From contig NZ_QOIL01000014.1 in assembly GCF_003323745.1 (NCBI RefSeq), forward strand, positions 186,001 through 250,000: a DNA stretch of 64,000 nt, read 5' to 3'. Positions 45,495 through 53,087 of the stretch are shown here, piece after piece. The stretch is from Sphaerisporangium album (GTDB lineage: Bacteria; Actinomycetota; Actinomycetes; Streptosporangiales; Streptosporangiaceae). The notes under the pieces were generated by a model. The model did no database searches, had not been told where the DNA came from, and saw nothing but the letters and a program-made list of their open reading frames with translations. A program made the translations under genes and the position numbers. How positions within the stretch are numbered: position 1 is the stretch's first letter; each line of letters begins with the position of its first letter.

Positions 45495-46535
45495 CTAGGT
45501 GAGCAGGGACGGTTCGGGGGTGGCCAGGGTGCGGTTCATCAGGGGGGCGAAGGCGCGGATCGCGCGGGACAGTTCGTCCAGGTCGTCGCGGATCAGGGCC
45601 TGGGGGCCGTCGCACAGGGCCTGCTCGGGGTGGGGGTGGACGTCGATGATGACGCCGTCGGCGCCTACGGCGATCGCCGCGCGGGTGAGCGGGAGCACCA
45701 GGTCGCGGCGGCCGCCCGAGTGGGACGGGTCGACGATGACCGGCAGATGGGACAGGCGCTGCGCCATGGGGACCGCCGAGACGTCCAGGGTGTTGCGGGT
45801 GGCGGTCTCGAACGTGCGGATGCCCCGCTCGCACAGCACGATGTCGAGGTTGCCGCGCTGCGCGATGTACTCGGCCGCCATGAGCCACTCCTCGATGGTG
45901 GCGTTCATGCCCCGCTTGAGCATGACCGGCATCCCGGCCGCGCCCACGGCCTGCAGCAACGTGAAGTTCTGCGCGTTGCGGGTGCCGACCTGCAGCATGT
46001 CGGCGTAGGAGGCGACCAGTTCGACGTCGTGGGCGTCGACGACCTCGGTGACGATCGGCAGCCCGGTCTCGGCGCGGACGTCGGCGAGGATGCGCAGGCC
46101 CGCCTCGCCCAGCCCCTGGAAGGCGTACGGCGAGGTGCGCGGCTTGTACGCGCCGCCGCGTAGCAGGGTCGCGCCCGCCGCTCGCGCCATCAGCGCGGCC
46201 TCCAGGGTCTGCTCCGGCGTCTCCACGGCGCAGGGACCGGCGATCAGGGTCACGGTGTCGGGCCCGATCGGCACCCCGGCCACCCGCACGGTAGATCGTT
46301 CCGGGTGGTTCTCTCTGCTCACCAGCTTGTACGGCGTCGAGATGCGCACGACGTCCGCCACGCCCCGCATGCTCTTGAGGTTCAGCGTCTCGAAGTGGGT
46401 GACGTCCCCGACGAGCCCGATGATCGTGCGGCTGACGCCGCGGCTGACGAACGCCTCGCCGCCCGCCGCGGCGATCAGCGCGACGATGGCGTCCGCGTCC
46501 TCGCGGGTGGCGTCGGGATTCATGACGATGACCAT
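45495..46535 (-). CDS. aroF: 3-deoxy-7-phosphoheptulonate (DAHP) synthase
   Basis: A 346-residue class Ibeta DAHP synthase. It condenses phosphoenolpyruvate and erythrose-4-phosphate, the first step of the shikimate pathway. An N-terminal ferredoxin-like/ACT-like domain (residues 1-70, MVIVMNPDATREDADAIVAL) precedes the TIM barrel. Barrel motifs are IAGPCAVE, LRGGAYKPRTSPYAFQG, VGTRNAQNF, KRGMNATIEEW, LCERGIRTFE, DPSHSGGRRD and DVHPHPEQA. GAGAGGG lies upstream of the ATG. The 5' leader encodes a Phe-Trp-Tyr peptide followed by a strong hairpin, indicating attenuation by aromatic amino acid supply. Confidence 0.93.
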   Translation of the reverse strand: MVIVMNPDATREDADAIVALIAAAGGEAFVSRGVSRTIIGLVGDVTHFETLNLKSMRGVADVVRISTPYKLVSRENHPERSTVRVAGVPIGPDTVTLIAGPCAVETPEQTLEAALMARAAGATLLRGGAYKPRTSPYAFQGLGEAGLRILADVRAETGLPIVTEVVDAHDVELVASYADMLQVGTRNAQNFTLLQAVGAAGMPVMLKRGMNATIEEWLMAAEYIAQRGNLDIVLCERGIRTFETATRNTLDVSAVPMAQRLSHLPVIVDPSHSGGRRDLVLPLTRAAIAVGADGVIIDVHPHPEQALCDGPQALIRDDLDELSRAIRAFAPLMNRTLATPEPSLLT

Positions 46536-46623
46536 GGTGAGTGCCCTCTCTGGCGATGTACCCGCTTGTCGTCCTGGTCAGTCCTTGATCTCGGCGGCCG
46601 GTGTCCGCGTGGCCCGGGAACGA

Positions 46624-46659
46624 CGAAGGCCCCGGATGCCTGCGGACCCGGGGCCTTCG
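46624..46659 (-). terminator. attenuator hairpin in aroF leader
   Basis: CGAAGGCCCCGG and CCGGGGCCTTCG form a perfect 12-bp stem with a 12-nt loop. It begins 15 nt after the leader-peptide stop and ends about 90 nt before aroF, the expected place for an attenuator terminator. Confidence 0.72.
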
Positions 46660-46674
46660 ATCGACGTCTACCTG

Positions 46675-46749
46675 TCAGCGCAGCGTCTGACGGCGAACGG
46701 CCACCTCCACGGGTCCGTCGCCATACCAAAACTCCTGCGCTGCACGCAT
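46675..46749 (-). CDS. aroF leader peptide with Phe-Trp-Tyr
   Basis: A 24-residue open frame upstream of aroF, MRAAQEFWYGDG followed by PVEVAVRRQTLR. Residues 7-9 are Phe-Trp-Tyr, one codon for each end-product amino acid of the shikimate pathway. The ATG has no ribosome site, but TAGACT (46757-46762 on the plus map) lies 7 nt before it, so the leader is probably translated from a leaderless mRNA. Ribosome stalling at the aromatic codons would then decide whether the following hairpin forms. The peptide itself probably has no other function. Confidence 0.7.
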   Translation of the reverse strand: MRAAQEFWYGDGPVEVAVRRQTLR

Positions 46750-46854
46750 GCCGAGGAGTCTAGCGCATGCCCGCGACCGCCTTCCGGCCCCCTCTGGCCG
46801 ATCGCCGCCGAAGGCCTTCCCCGGCGTGGACACCTGGTTTCGGGTTCACCTCTA

Positions 46855-46870
46855 TCAGAATGTGTTCTGA
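46855..46870. promoter_or_regulatory. palindrome at toxin-antitoxin promoter
   Basis: TCAGAA-TGTG-TTCTGA, a perfect 6-bp dyad with a 4-bp centre, ends 6 bp before the antitoxin start. Antitoxins of this kind normally bind such dyads to repress their own operon. Confidence 0.6.
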
Positions 46871-46876
46871 CTTAGG

Positions 46877-47356
46877 ATGGCCAGAGTGAGCACCAGCAAC
46901 GCCGACGCCGTCACCTTCTCGGACCTGTCAAGAAACCCCCGGGCCGTCGCCGAACGCGCCGCACGCCTCGGTCGAGTACGTGTCACCCACCGAGACGCTC
47001 CGGACTTCTACCTGACCGCCGCCGACCGTGAGGAACAGCGCGAGCGGACGCTGGCCACGGCATCCCGCCTGTTCCTCGCCCTCGTCAAGCATGATCCGAC
47101 CGCCCGCGCGCTGGTGATCGCCATGCCCGAGGTCTTCCCCTGGGTCCGCCACCTCACGTCCGCCGAATTGCGTGACTTCACTCTCGAACTGGTGGAGGCC
47201 ATTTCCGATGCCGCGGAGCTTGACGTCGATGCCACCATCCAGGAAGTGATCACAGGCTGGCGGGCGAGCGCCCGAATCAAGGCCGACCCCGCGCGCTACG
47301 CCCAGGCGCGTACGGCTACGAGCGGCGACTTCGGGCCGGTCGAGGTATCGGCGTGA
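46877..47356 (+). CDS. Phd/YefM-like antitoxin
   Basis: A 159-residue protein with a prevent-host-death-like N-terminus (AVTFSDLSRNPRAVAERAARLGRV, then VTHRDAPDFYLT) that should bind DNA. A long helical C-terminal region (about 60-150) probably wraps the toxin. It is longer than classical Phd (about 73 residues), a size seen in actinobacterial members. A perfect palindrome lies just upstream. Its TGA overlaps the toxin GTG (GTGA), so the pair is coupled. Confidence 0.75.
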   Translation: MARVSTSNADAVTFSDLSRNPRAVAERAARLGRVRVTHRDAPDFYLTAADREEQRERTLATASRLFLALVKHDPTARALVIAMPEVFPWVRHLTSAELRDFTLELVEAISDAAELDVDATIQEVITGWRASARIKADPARYAQARTATSGDFGPVEVSA

Positions 47357-47709
47357 GTCCCAAGCGTGGAGACCGGGTGACGGTCCCCCCTCCTGGGCAT
47401 GAGTGGGATGTCCGGTTCGGTACCAGTGACGCGGTCAAGGGCTGGGAGGAGTTGTGCCGTTACGCCCTGGCCAACACGCGCCGGTGTTTCGAAGCGCTGC
47501 GCGCCGATCCGCGCTCACGGGCGGGTCACGAGCGTCAGCACCGCCTGCGCGGCGACCTCGCCACTCATCGTCATAACGGCCAAGACCTCGAGCAGTGGGA
47601 ATTCGAGGTCACCAGCGGTGGACGCGTCCGCTACGCCATCGATGACGTCGCCCGGATCGTCTGGGTGATCTACGCGTCGCCTCGTGACCCGAAGGACACC
47701 GACGCCTGA
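47353..47709 (+). CDS. RelE/ParE-like toxin
   Basis: A 118-residue basic protein. The N-terminal helices contain VKGWEELCRYA; the core has HRLRGDLATHRHNGQDLEQWEFEV, and a C-terminal beta sheet contains GGRVRYAIDDVARIVWVIYA. This helix-then-sheet layout with Arg/His residues fits the RelE/ParE superfamily of mRNA interferases or gyrase poisons; which activity applies cannot be told. GTG start, coupled to the antitoxin. Confidence 0.7.
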   Translation: MSPKRGDRVTVPPPGHEWDVRFGTSDAVKGWEELCRYALANTRRCFEALRADPRSRAGHERQHRLRGDLATHRHNGQDLEQWEFEVTSGGRVRYAIDDVARIVWVIYASPRDPKDTDA

Positions 47710-47886
47710 AGCCGAGGATGGGAGCGGGGTAAGCTACGGCTCCCCGGGCGGCCGTTCGTCGGCGGCTGAAGTGGACGGCTGCCAGGAGACGGTACCCACC
47801 TGCTCGAAGGCCCACGCGACGTCCCCGTTCACGCCTGATGGGGTGCCGATGACGCGCCGTCACCGGCGCGATGGCAGGATGACTGC

Positions 47887-48519
47887 GTGCCGGATCCAAG
47901 CGAGGAATCCCGACTGCCCCCGGGGCAGTACATCCCACGTGGCCGCCCGGTGATCCACTACGGCCGGGTCCCGCAGTTCCGGCCCGATCGGTGGAGCCTC
48001 ATGGTCTTCGGGGCCACCGCCACCGGGGGCGAGGCGCGCCTCAGCTGGCCGGAGTTCTCCGCCCTCCCGCGGGTGACCGTGCTGGCCGACTTCCACTGCG
48101 TCACGAAGTTCTCGATCATGGGAAACGAGTGGCGGGGCGTCTCGGCCGACACGCTGATGCGGGCGGTCCCGCCCGCCGCGGGCGTGGGGCACGTCATGGT
48201 CTGGGGCGAGTACGGCTACAGCGCGAACCTTCGTATGTCGGACTTCGCACGCGAGACCACGCTTTTCGCCACGGAGCTGGACGAGAAGCCGCTCACCCCC
48301 GAGCGCGGCCATCCGGTCCGGATCGTCGTGCCGCATCTGTACGCGTGGAAGAGTGTGAAATGGGTGCGCGCGGTGGAGTACCTCGTCGATGACAGGCGCG
48401 GGTTCTGGGAGGAGCGCGGCTACCACAATGTGGGCGATCCCTGGCGCGAGCAGCGTTACTCCTACCAGGAGGACGCCGGGGACGGTCCTTCATGGTTCGG
48501 GCACGATCACATTACGTGA
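47887..48519 (+). CDS. molybdopterin-dependent oxidoreductase, sulfite-oxidase/MsrP fold
   Basis: A 210-residue protein that is only the molybdopterin-binding domain of the sulfite oxidase fold. The Cys that ligates molybdenum is in VLADFHCVTKFSIMGNEWRGV. VVPHLYAWKSVKWVRAVEYL and the ending GFWEERGYHNVGDPW are typical. No twin-Arg signal or dimerisation domain is present, so it is probably cytoplasmic and short compared with MsrP or sulfite oxidase. GTG 47887 follows AGGATG. It lies 18 bp before the LytS-type kinase and may share its transcript. Confidence 0.83.
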   Translation: MPDPSEESRLPPGQYIPRGRPVIHYGRVPQFRPDRWSLMVFGATATGGEARLSWPEFSALPRVTVLADFHCVTKFSIMGNEWRGVSADTLMRAVPPAAGVGHVMVWGEYGYSANLRMSDFARETTLFATELDEKPLTPERGHPVRIVVPHLYAWKSVKWVRAVEYLVDDRRGFWEERGYHNVGDPWREQRYSYQEDAGDGPSWFGHDHIT

Positions 48520-48537
48520 CCGATTACGGTTGCCCGC

Positions 48538-49728
48538 ATGCTCGACACCGGCTGGGCACTGTTATGCGTCCTGAGCGGGCTCGTGGCCTATGGCCTGGGC
48601 CGCCGCGGCGCCACCGCCCGCGGAGGCGCCCCCCGGGAGGACGCGACCTTCGCCACCCTGCACCTCGCCGCCATGGCCGCCCCCTACCTGCGCGCCGGGC
48701 TGGCCCGTGACTCCGCCCGCAGGGCCGTGCGCCACCTGCGCTCCCTGGTCGGGTGCTCCGCGCTCGCGGTGACGTCCCTGGACCAGGTGCTGGCCTGGGA
48801 CGGCGCCCGCGAGCCTCCCAGTGAGGCGCACACCCGCGACCTGCTCGGCCACGTCCACGGCGTCCTGGCGGCCGGCCGGCCCTACCTGGTGGCGGGCGAC
48901 GAGCTGTTCTGCGAGGCCGAGGACTGCGCGGTCCGCAGCGCCGTCGTCGTCCCGCTGACCGTGGACGGACGGGTCATCGGCGCGCTCGCCGTCTACGACC
49001 CCGATGTGGACGCCGCGCTCGTCCGCGCCGCGACCGAGGTCGGGCAGTGGGCGTCGGGCCAGCTCGAACTGGCCGAGCTGGACGCCACCCGCCGGCGGGC
49101 CCTGTCCGCCGAGACGCGTGCCCTGCGGGCGCAGATCTCCCCCCATTTCGTGTGCAACTCCCTGGCCACGATCGCCTCCTTCACCCGCACCGAGCCCGAC
49201 CACGCCCGCGAGCTCCTGCTCGACTTCGCCGACTTCGCCCGGCACGCCCTGCGCCGCGCGGGCGACTTCACCACGCTGTCGGACGAGCTGACCTGCGTCG
49301 ACCGCTACCTGCTGCTGGAGCGGGCACGGTTCGGCGAGAAGCTGCGGTACGCCGTGGACGTCGTCCCCGAGGTGCTGCCGGTGCCCGTGCCGTTCCTGTG
49401 CCTGCAACCGCTGGTCGAGAACGCCATCACCCACGGCATCCGGCGCAGGGGAGGGACGGGCGAGGTCAACGTCGTCGTGCGCGACGCGGGCGGGGAGGTG
49501 CACATCACCGTCGAGGACGACGGCGCGGGCATGGAGCCGGGCCGGGTGCGCGAGATGCTCGACGGCGAGCCGCCGAGCGGGGACAGCGGCGGCATCGGCC
49601 TGGCCAACGTGGACGTACGGCTGCGCCAGATCTACGGCCAGGAATACGGGCTGACGATCGACACCGCGCCCGGCGAGGGCACGACGGTACGCATGCGCGT
49701 GCCGAAATTGCGCCCAAGGTGTGACTAA
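48538..49728 (+). CDS. LytS/YpdA-type sensor histidine kinase
   Basis: A 396-residue kinase with one N-terminal membrane helix (TGWALLCVLSGLVAYGLG), a GAF-like sensory domain (about 60-175), the His_kinase domain with QISPHFVCNSL (catalytic His) and an ATPase domain with QPLVENAITHGI and GIGLANVDVRL. It partners the LytTR regulator that follows. Members sense carboxylates or cell-wall state; the signal here is unknown. The GAF region has three Cys residues (around FCEAEDCAV), possibly redox- or metal-sensing. Confidence 0.88.
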   Translation: MLDTGWALLCVLSGLVAYGLGRRGATARGGAPREDATFATLHLAAMAAPYLRAGLARDSARRAVRHLRSLVGCSALAVTSLDQVLAWDGAREPPSEAHTRDLLGHVHGVLAAGRPYLVAGDELFCEAEDCAVRSAVVVPLTVDGRVIGALAVYDPDVDAALVRAATEVGQWASGQLELAELDATRRRALSAETRALRAQISPHFVCNSLATIASFTRTEPDHARELLLDFADFARHALRRAGDFTTLSDELTCVDRYLLLERARFGEKLRYAVDVVPEVLPVPVPFLCLQPLVENAITHGIRRRGGTGEVNVVVRDAGGEVHITVEDDGAGMEPGRVREMLDGEPPSGDSGGIGLANVDVRLRQIYGQEYGLTIDTAPGEGTTVRMRVPKLRPRCD

Positions 49729-49801
49729 TCGCAGTCGATCAAGCACACGAAGTCAAGATGGGTCTTGCCCGCGGGCACGTCCGGGCGGCAGCGTAAGTGC
49801 C

Positions 49802-50641
49802 ATGCTCCGTGTCTTGGCGGTCGACGACGAGGTGCACGCGCTGTCGGAGCTGGCCTACCTTCTCCGGCAGGACAGTCGTGTCGAGGAGGTGCTGACGGCC
49901 TCCGACGGGGTCGCGGCGCTCCAGGACATGGTCGCGATGATCGGCGCGGGTGAGCGGCTCGACTGCGTCTTCCTCGACATCCGCATGCCCGGCCTCGACG
50001 GGCTCGACCTCGCGCGGCTCGTGGGCGCGTTCCCGAGCCCGCCCCGGCTGGTGTTCGTGACCGCGCACGACGACCGCGCGGTCCAGGCCTTCGAGCTGGA
50101 GGCCGTGGACTATCTGCTCAAGCCGCTGCGCCCCGACCGCGTCGCCGAGGCCGTGCGGCGGGTCGAGTCGGCGGTGTACGGCCCGCAGGCCGTCGAGGCG
50201 CCCATGGACGACGTGATCCCCGTCGAGCTCAGCGGGCGCACCAGCTTCGTCCCGCAGCACGCCGTCGCCTACGCCGAGGCCAGCGGCGACTACGTGCGCC
50301 TGCACACCGCCGAGGGCACCCATCTGGTGCGCATGTCCCTGGCCGCCCTGGAGCGGCGCTGGGCCGCCTCCGGGTTCATCCGGGTGCACCGCAGCACGCT
50401 GGTGTCGGCGCGGCACGTCACCGAGATGCGTTTCGATGAGGGACGCATCGTGCTGCGCGTGGGCGCCACGACGCTGCCGGTGAGCCGGCGGCACACGCGG
50501 CGCGTCCGCGAGCAGCTCGTCCGGCAGTTCCGCACCCCGCCGCCCGGCTCCCAGGACCCGCGCCCGGCGCCGCTACCGCCCGACGGCGTTCCCCGGCAGA
50601 TTCCGCCGCTCGGGCCAGAAACCGGGGCGCGCCGGCCGTGA
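49802..50641 (+). CDS. LytTR-family response regulator
   Basis: A 279-residue regulator with a receiver (VDDEVHALSEL, phospho-Asp in CVFLDIRMPGLDG, VTAHDDRAVQAFELEAVDYLLKP) and a LytTR DNA-binding domain (YAEASGDYVRLHT, FIRVHRSTLVSARHV). A Pro-rich tail of about 40 residues follows. ATG 49802 starts MLRVLAVDDE; the longer in-frame extension (to 49721) would overlap the kinase and is not receiver-like. It forms a two-component pair with the LytS-type kinase 74 bp upstream. Confidence 0.9.
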   Translation: MLRVLAVDDEVHALSELAYLLRQDSRVEEVLTASDGVAALQDMVAMIGAGERLDCVFLDIRMPGLDGLDLARLVGAFPSPPRLVFVTAHDDRAVQAFELEAVDYLLKPLRPDRVAEAVRRVESAVYGPQAVEAPMDDVIPVELSGRTSFVPQHAVAYAEASGDYVRLHTAEGTHLVRMSLAALERRWAASGFIRVHRSTLVSARHVTEMRFDEGRIVLRVGATTLPVSRRHTRRVREQLVRQFRTPPPGSQDPRPAPLPPDGVPRQIPPLGPETGARRP

Positions 50642-50929
50642 GCGCGCGCGGCGCGAGCCCCCGGAGCGCCGCTCGGCGACACCGGGACACCGCTCGTCGC
50701 GGCCGGGCGGTCCGCACATCGCGGGCCAGTGACCGCTCGGCGAGACGGCCGCCAAGTCGGCCACGCAGCGCAGATGACCCAGCGTAATGTCACTTGCAGC
50801 GAAAGGCCACACTGCGTAACCGTGGGGGAGGTCCGCCCCAAAGGCCGGACTCACCCCGGATACGCGATCCCCACGGCGCCCGCCTGGATTCCGCACCCGC
50901 GCGTGAAACAGGCGGCCGCCCTAGGTCGC

Positions 50930-50956
50930 CGGGCCCTCACCGGGGGGTAGGGCCCG
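50930..50956 (+). terminator. hairpin after LytTR gene
   Basis: CGGGCCCT and AGGGCCCG form an 8-bp stem with an 11-nt loop, in the gene-free 515-bp stretch (50642-51156). No reading frame in that stretch has support. Confidence 0.4.
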
Positions 50957-50969
50957 TCGGCCTCGGCGG

Positions 50970-51056
50970 GGCGGGGTGTTCGCCATCCGGCGTCCAGGAC
51001 GACGCGGTGATCCGGCCCAAGGGGGGCGGCCGGATCACGCCGGCGAACACCCCGCC
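50970..51056. repeat. 87-nt composite inverted repeat
   Basis: Outer arms GGCGGGGTGTTCGCC and GGCGAACACCCCGCC (15 bp, perfect) enclose an inner hairpin, GTGATCCGGCC and GGCCGGATCAC (11 bp, perfect, 10-nt loop, 51007-51038). It lies between the converging LytTR and endonuclease IV genes and could be a bidirectional terminator or a miniature mobile element remnant. Confidence 0.65.
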
Positions 51057-51156
51057 ACACCCTGCGGCACCCCGCCGCACTCTCCACCCGGGCCCTGGGG
51101 ACGCCGGTCCGAAGGCGGGGCGCCGCGTGGCGTCCCCGGCCGTTCGGGCGTACGGC

Positions 51157-52029
51157 TCAGGCGAGCTCGTCGCGCAGGCGCTTCAGCAGCAGGATGTCGT
51201 TCCTGTGCCCCTCGACCTTGCCGGGGGTCTCGATGCACAGCGGGATCCCGGCCGCGGCCGGGTGGCCCAGCAGCTCGCCGAACGCCGCCGCGCCGATCAG
51301 TCCCGCGCCGATGTTCTCGTGCCGGTCCCGCCCCGAGCCGCAGGGGTCCTTGGAGTCGTTGGCGTGCAGCAGCTTCAGCCGCCCCGGCGCGATCGCGTGG
51401 AGCGCGTCCATCATCGCCTTCACCCCGCCGGGGGCCGCGAGGTCGTGGCCGGCGGCGAAGGCGTGGCAGGTGTCCAGGCAGACGTTCGCGCGCGGGTGGA
51501 ACTCCAGCGTCTCCAGATAGGGCCCGAGGTCCTGCACGGTGGCGCACAGCATGTTGGCCTGGCCGGCCATCGGCTCCAGCAGCAGGTCCGGGCCGTCGTC
51601 GGGGATCTCGTCCAGCACGGGCAGCAGGTGGTCGTGGATCTGCCGCAGCGCGTCCTCGCGGGACTGCGTGACGGACGAGCCGGTGTGCACGACCACGCCG
51701 AGCGCGCCGACCTCCACGCCGCGCCGCAGCGCGTGCCGGATCGACCCGAGCGACTTCTCCAGCACCTCGGCGTTCGGTGACCCCACGTTCACGAGGTAGG
51801 GCGTGTGGATGAACACCGGCAGCGGCGACTCCCGCAGCGCGGTGTCCTCCGAGGGTTTGCCGTCGGTGAGCGCCCAGCCGCGCGGGTTGGTCACGAACAC
51901 CTGGACGACCTCGGCCTCGATGTCGGCCGCGTACTTCAGCCCGCCCGTGGCCAGGCCGCCCGCGACCAGGACGTGGCCGCCGATCAGAGTGGTGGGGGAG
52001 GGACGCGAGGGTGGGAACGGTGCGGTCAT
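51157..52029 (-). CDS. nfo: endonuclease IV (deoxyribonuclease IV)
   Basis: A 290-residue apurinic/apyrimidinic endonuclease of base-excision repair with a three-metal TIM barrel. Zinc ligands are visible in IHTPYLVN, VVHTGS, LLEPMAGQ, CLDTCHAFAAGHD, LLHANDSKDPCGSG, RHENIGAG and CIETPGK. ATG 52029 (MTAPFPPS) is used; a GTG at 52038 is in frame and equally possible, since no ribosome site is seen for either. It diverges from the purine-degradation operon. Confidence 0.9.
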   Translation of the reverse strand: MTAPFPPSRPSPTTLIGGHVLVAGGLATGGLKYAADIEAEVVQVFVTNPRGWALTDGKPSEDTALRESPLPVFIHTPYLVNVGSPNAEVLEKSLGSIRHALRRGVEVGALGVVVHTGSSVTQSREDALRQIHDHLLPVLDEIPDDGPDLLLEPMAGQANMLCATVQDLGPYLETLEFHPRANVCLDTCHAFAAGHDLAAPGGVKAMMDALHAIAPGRLKLLHANDSKDPCGSGRDRHENIGAGLIGAAAFGELLGHPAAAGIPLCIETPGKVEGHRNDILLLKRLRDELA

Positions 52030-52104
52030 GATGGCCACAGCCTAGGGGAGACGGCGCGGTGACCTGCCCGTCCATGGCCCGCTCGCGGGCGACTTGGAGC
52101 ATGA

Positions 52105-52118
52105 CACGAAAAGTCGTG
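52105..52118. promoter_or_regulatory. small palindrome upstream of purine operon
   Basis: CACGA-AAAG-TCGTG (5-bp arms) lies 35 bp upstream of the -35 of the uraD promoter and could be an operator for a purine-responsive repressor. Short, so uncertain. Confidence 0.3.
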
Positions 52119-52152
52119 GCGAGGCGTTGGCCCGCTTGGGAGCTCCTGCCGC

Positions 52153-52181
52153 TGGACCGCGCCCGCCGGCGCGGATGTACT
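52153..52181 (+). promoter_or_regulatory. promoter of purine-degradation operon
   Basis: TGGACC, a 17-bp spacer and TGTACT, ending 7 nt before the uraD ATG. This implies a leaderless polycistronic mRNA. Confidence 0.55.
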
Positions 52182-52188
52182 TGCACCC

Positions 52189-52764
52189 ATGCCGAACGTG
52201 ACACCCGCTCAGGGCCTCGCGGGCTTCAACGCACTGAGCCCGCCCGAGGCCGAGCGCGAGCTGCTCGCCTGCTGCGCCTCGCGCGCCTTCGCCCGCGGGG
52301 TCGCCGCGGGAAGGCCCTACGACGACGAGACGGCGCTCACCGCCGCGGCCGTCGAGGCGGTCCGCGCGCTGGCCTGGCAGGATGTACAAGAGGCCCTGGA
52401 CGCCCACCCCCGCATTGGTGAGCGGGCGAGCGGGCCGGCGCGCGAGTCGTCCTGGTCGCGGCAGGAGCAGTCGGGCACGGCCGGGGCCGACCGGAAGGTG
52501 CTCGCGGCGCTGGCCGCGGGCAACGCGCGGTACGAGGAGCGGTTCGGCCACGTCTATCTCGTCTGCGCCACCGGGCTGACGGCGGAGGAGATGCTCGACC
52601 GCCTGGAGGGACGGCTGGGCAACGACGAGACGGCCGAGCGGGCCGTCGTGCGGGAGGAGCTGGCGGCGATCACTCGGCTGAGGGTGGCCAGGCTGCTCGC
52701 CGCGCCGGACGCCGGAGAGGCCGGGCGGGCGGGAGACGCCCGGGACGCGGGGGAGGGCCGGTGA
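52189..52764 (+). CDS. uraD: OHCU decarboxylase
   Basis: A 191-residue enzyme that decarboxylates 2-oxo-4-hydroxy-4-carboxy-5-ureidoimidazoline to S-allantoin. The catalytic HPRIGERASG and the SWSRQEQSG segment are present. The last 25 residues are a Gly/Ala/Asp-rich low-complexity tail. It is first in the operon and overlaps uraH by GTGA. The ATG is leaderless (promoter at 52153-52181). Confidence 0.92.
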   Translation: MPNVTPAQGLAGFNALSPPEAERELLACCASRAFARGVAAGRPYDDETALTAAAVEAVRALAWQDVQEALDAHPRIGERASGPARESSWSRQEQSGTAGADRKVLAALAAGNARYEERFGHVYLVCATGLTAEEMLDRLEGRLGNDETAERAVVREELAAITRLRVARLLAAPDAGEAGRAGDARDAGEGR

Positions 52765-53084
52765 GCCTGTCCACGCACGTGCTCGACGCGAGCGCCGGCC
52801 GCCCCGCCGCCGGCGTGACCGTCGCCCTGTACCAGGGGGACCGCCTGATCGCCGGGGGCGTCACCGACCAGGACGGGCGGCTGCGCGACTGGCTGCCCGC
52901 CGGCGAGCCGGGCGAGGGCGTCCACCGGCTGGTGTTCGGCACGGGCGCCTACTTCGCCGGGCGGGGCGTGAAGGCGTTCTACCCCGAGGTCGTCGTCACC
53001 TTCGTGATCGACGACCCCGGCGAGCACCACCACGTGCCGTTGCTGCTCAGCCCGTACGCCTACTCGACCTACCGTGGGAGCTAG
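52761..53084 (+). CDS. uraH: 5-hydroxyisourate hydrolase
   Basis: A 107-residue transthyretin-related protein that hydrolyses 5-hydroxyisourate to OHCU. The signature N-terminal STHVLDASAGRPAAGV (active His), internal Arg/His positions and the invariant C-terminal YRGS are all intact. It is cytoplasmic and a tetramer in the family. GTG start overlapping the uraD stop. The uox ATG follows 3 bp after its stop. Confidence 0.95.
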   Translation: MSLSTHVLDASAGRPAAGVTVALYQGDRLIAGGVTDQDGRLRDWLPAGEPGEGVHRLVFGTGAYFAGRGVKAFYPEVVVTFVIDDPGEHHHVPLLLSPYAYSTYRGS

Positions 53085-53087
53085 CGA

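Noticed and set aside
45253-45888. Minus-strand frame running from aroF into the gap, ending in a Pro/Thr-rich tail
   Set aside because: Most of it overlaps aroF in the wrong phase. The 28-codon tail after an internal ATG has no ribosome site or known family, so it is not called.
47710-47886. tRNA or small RNA in the gap after the toxin gene
   Set aside because: No cloverleaf arms or T-loop consensus could be found on either strand; only a weak ribosome site for the next gene is seen.
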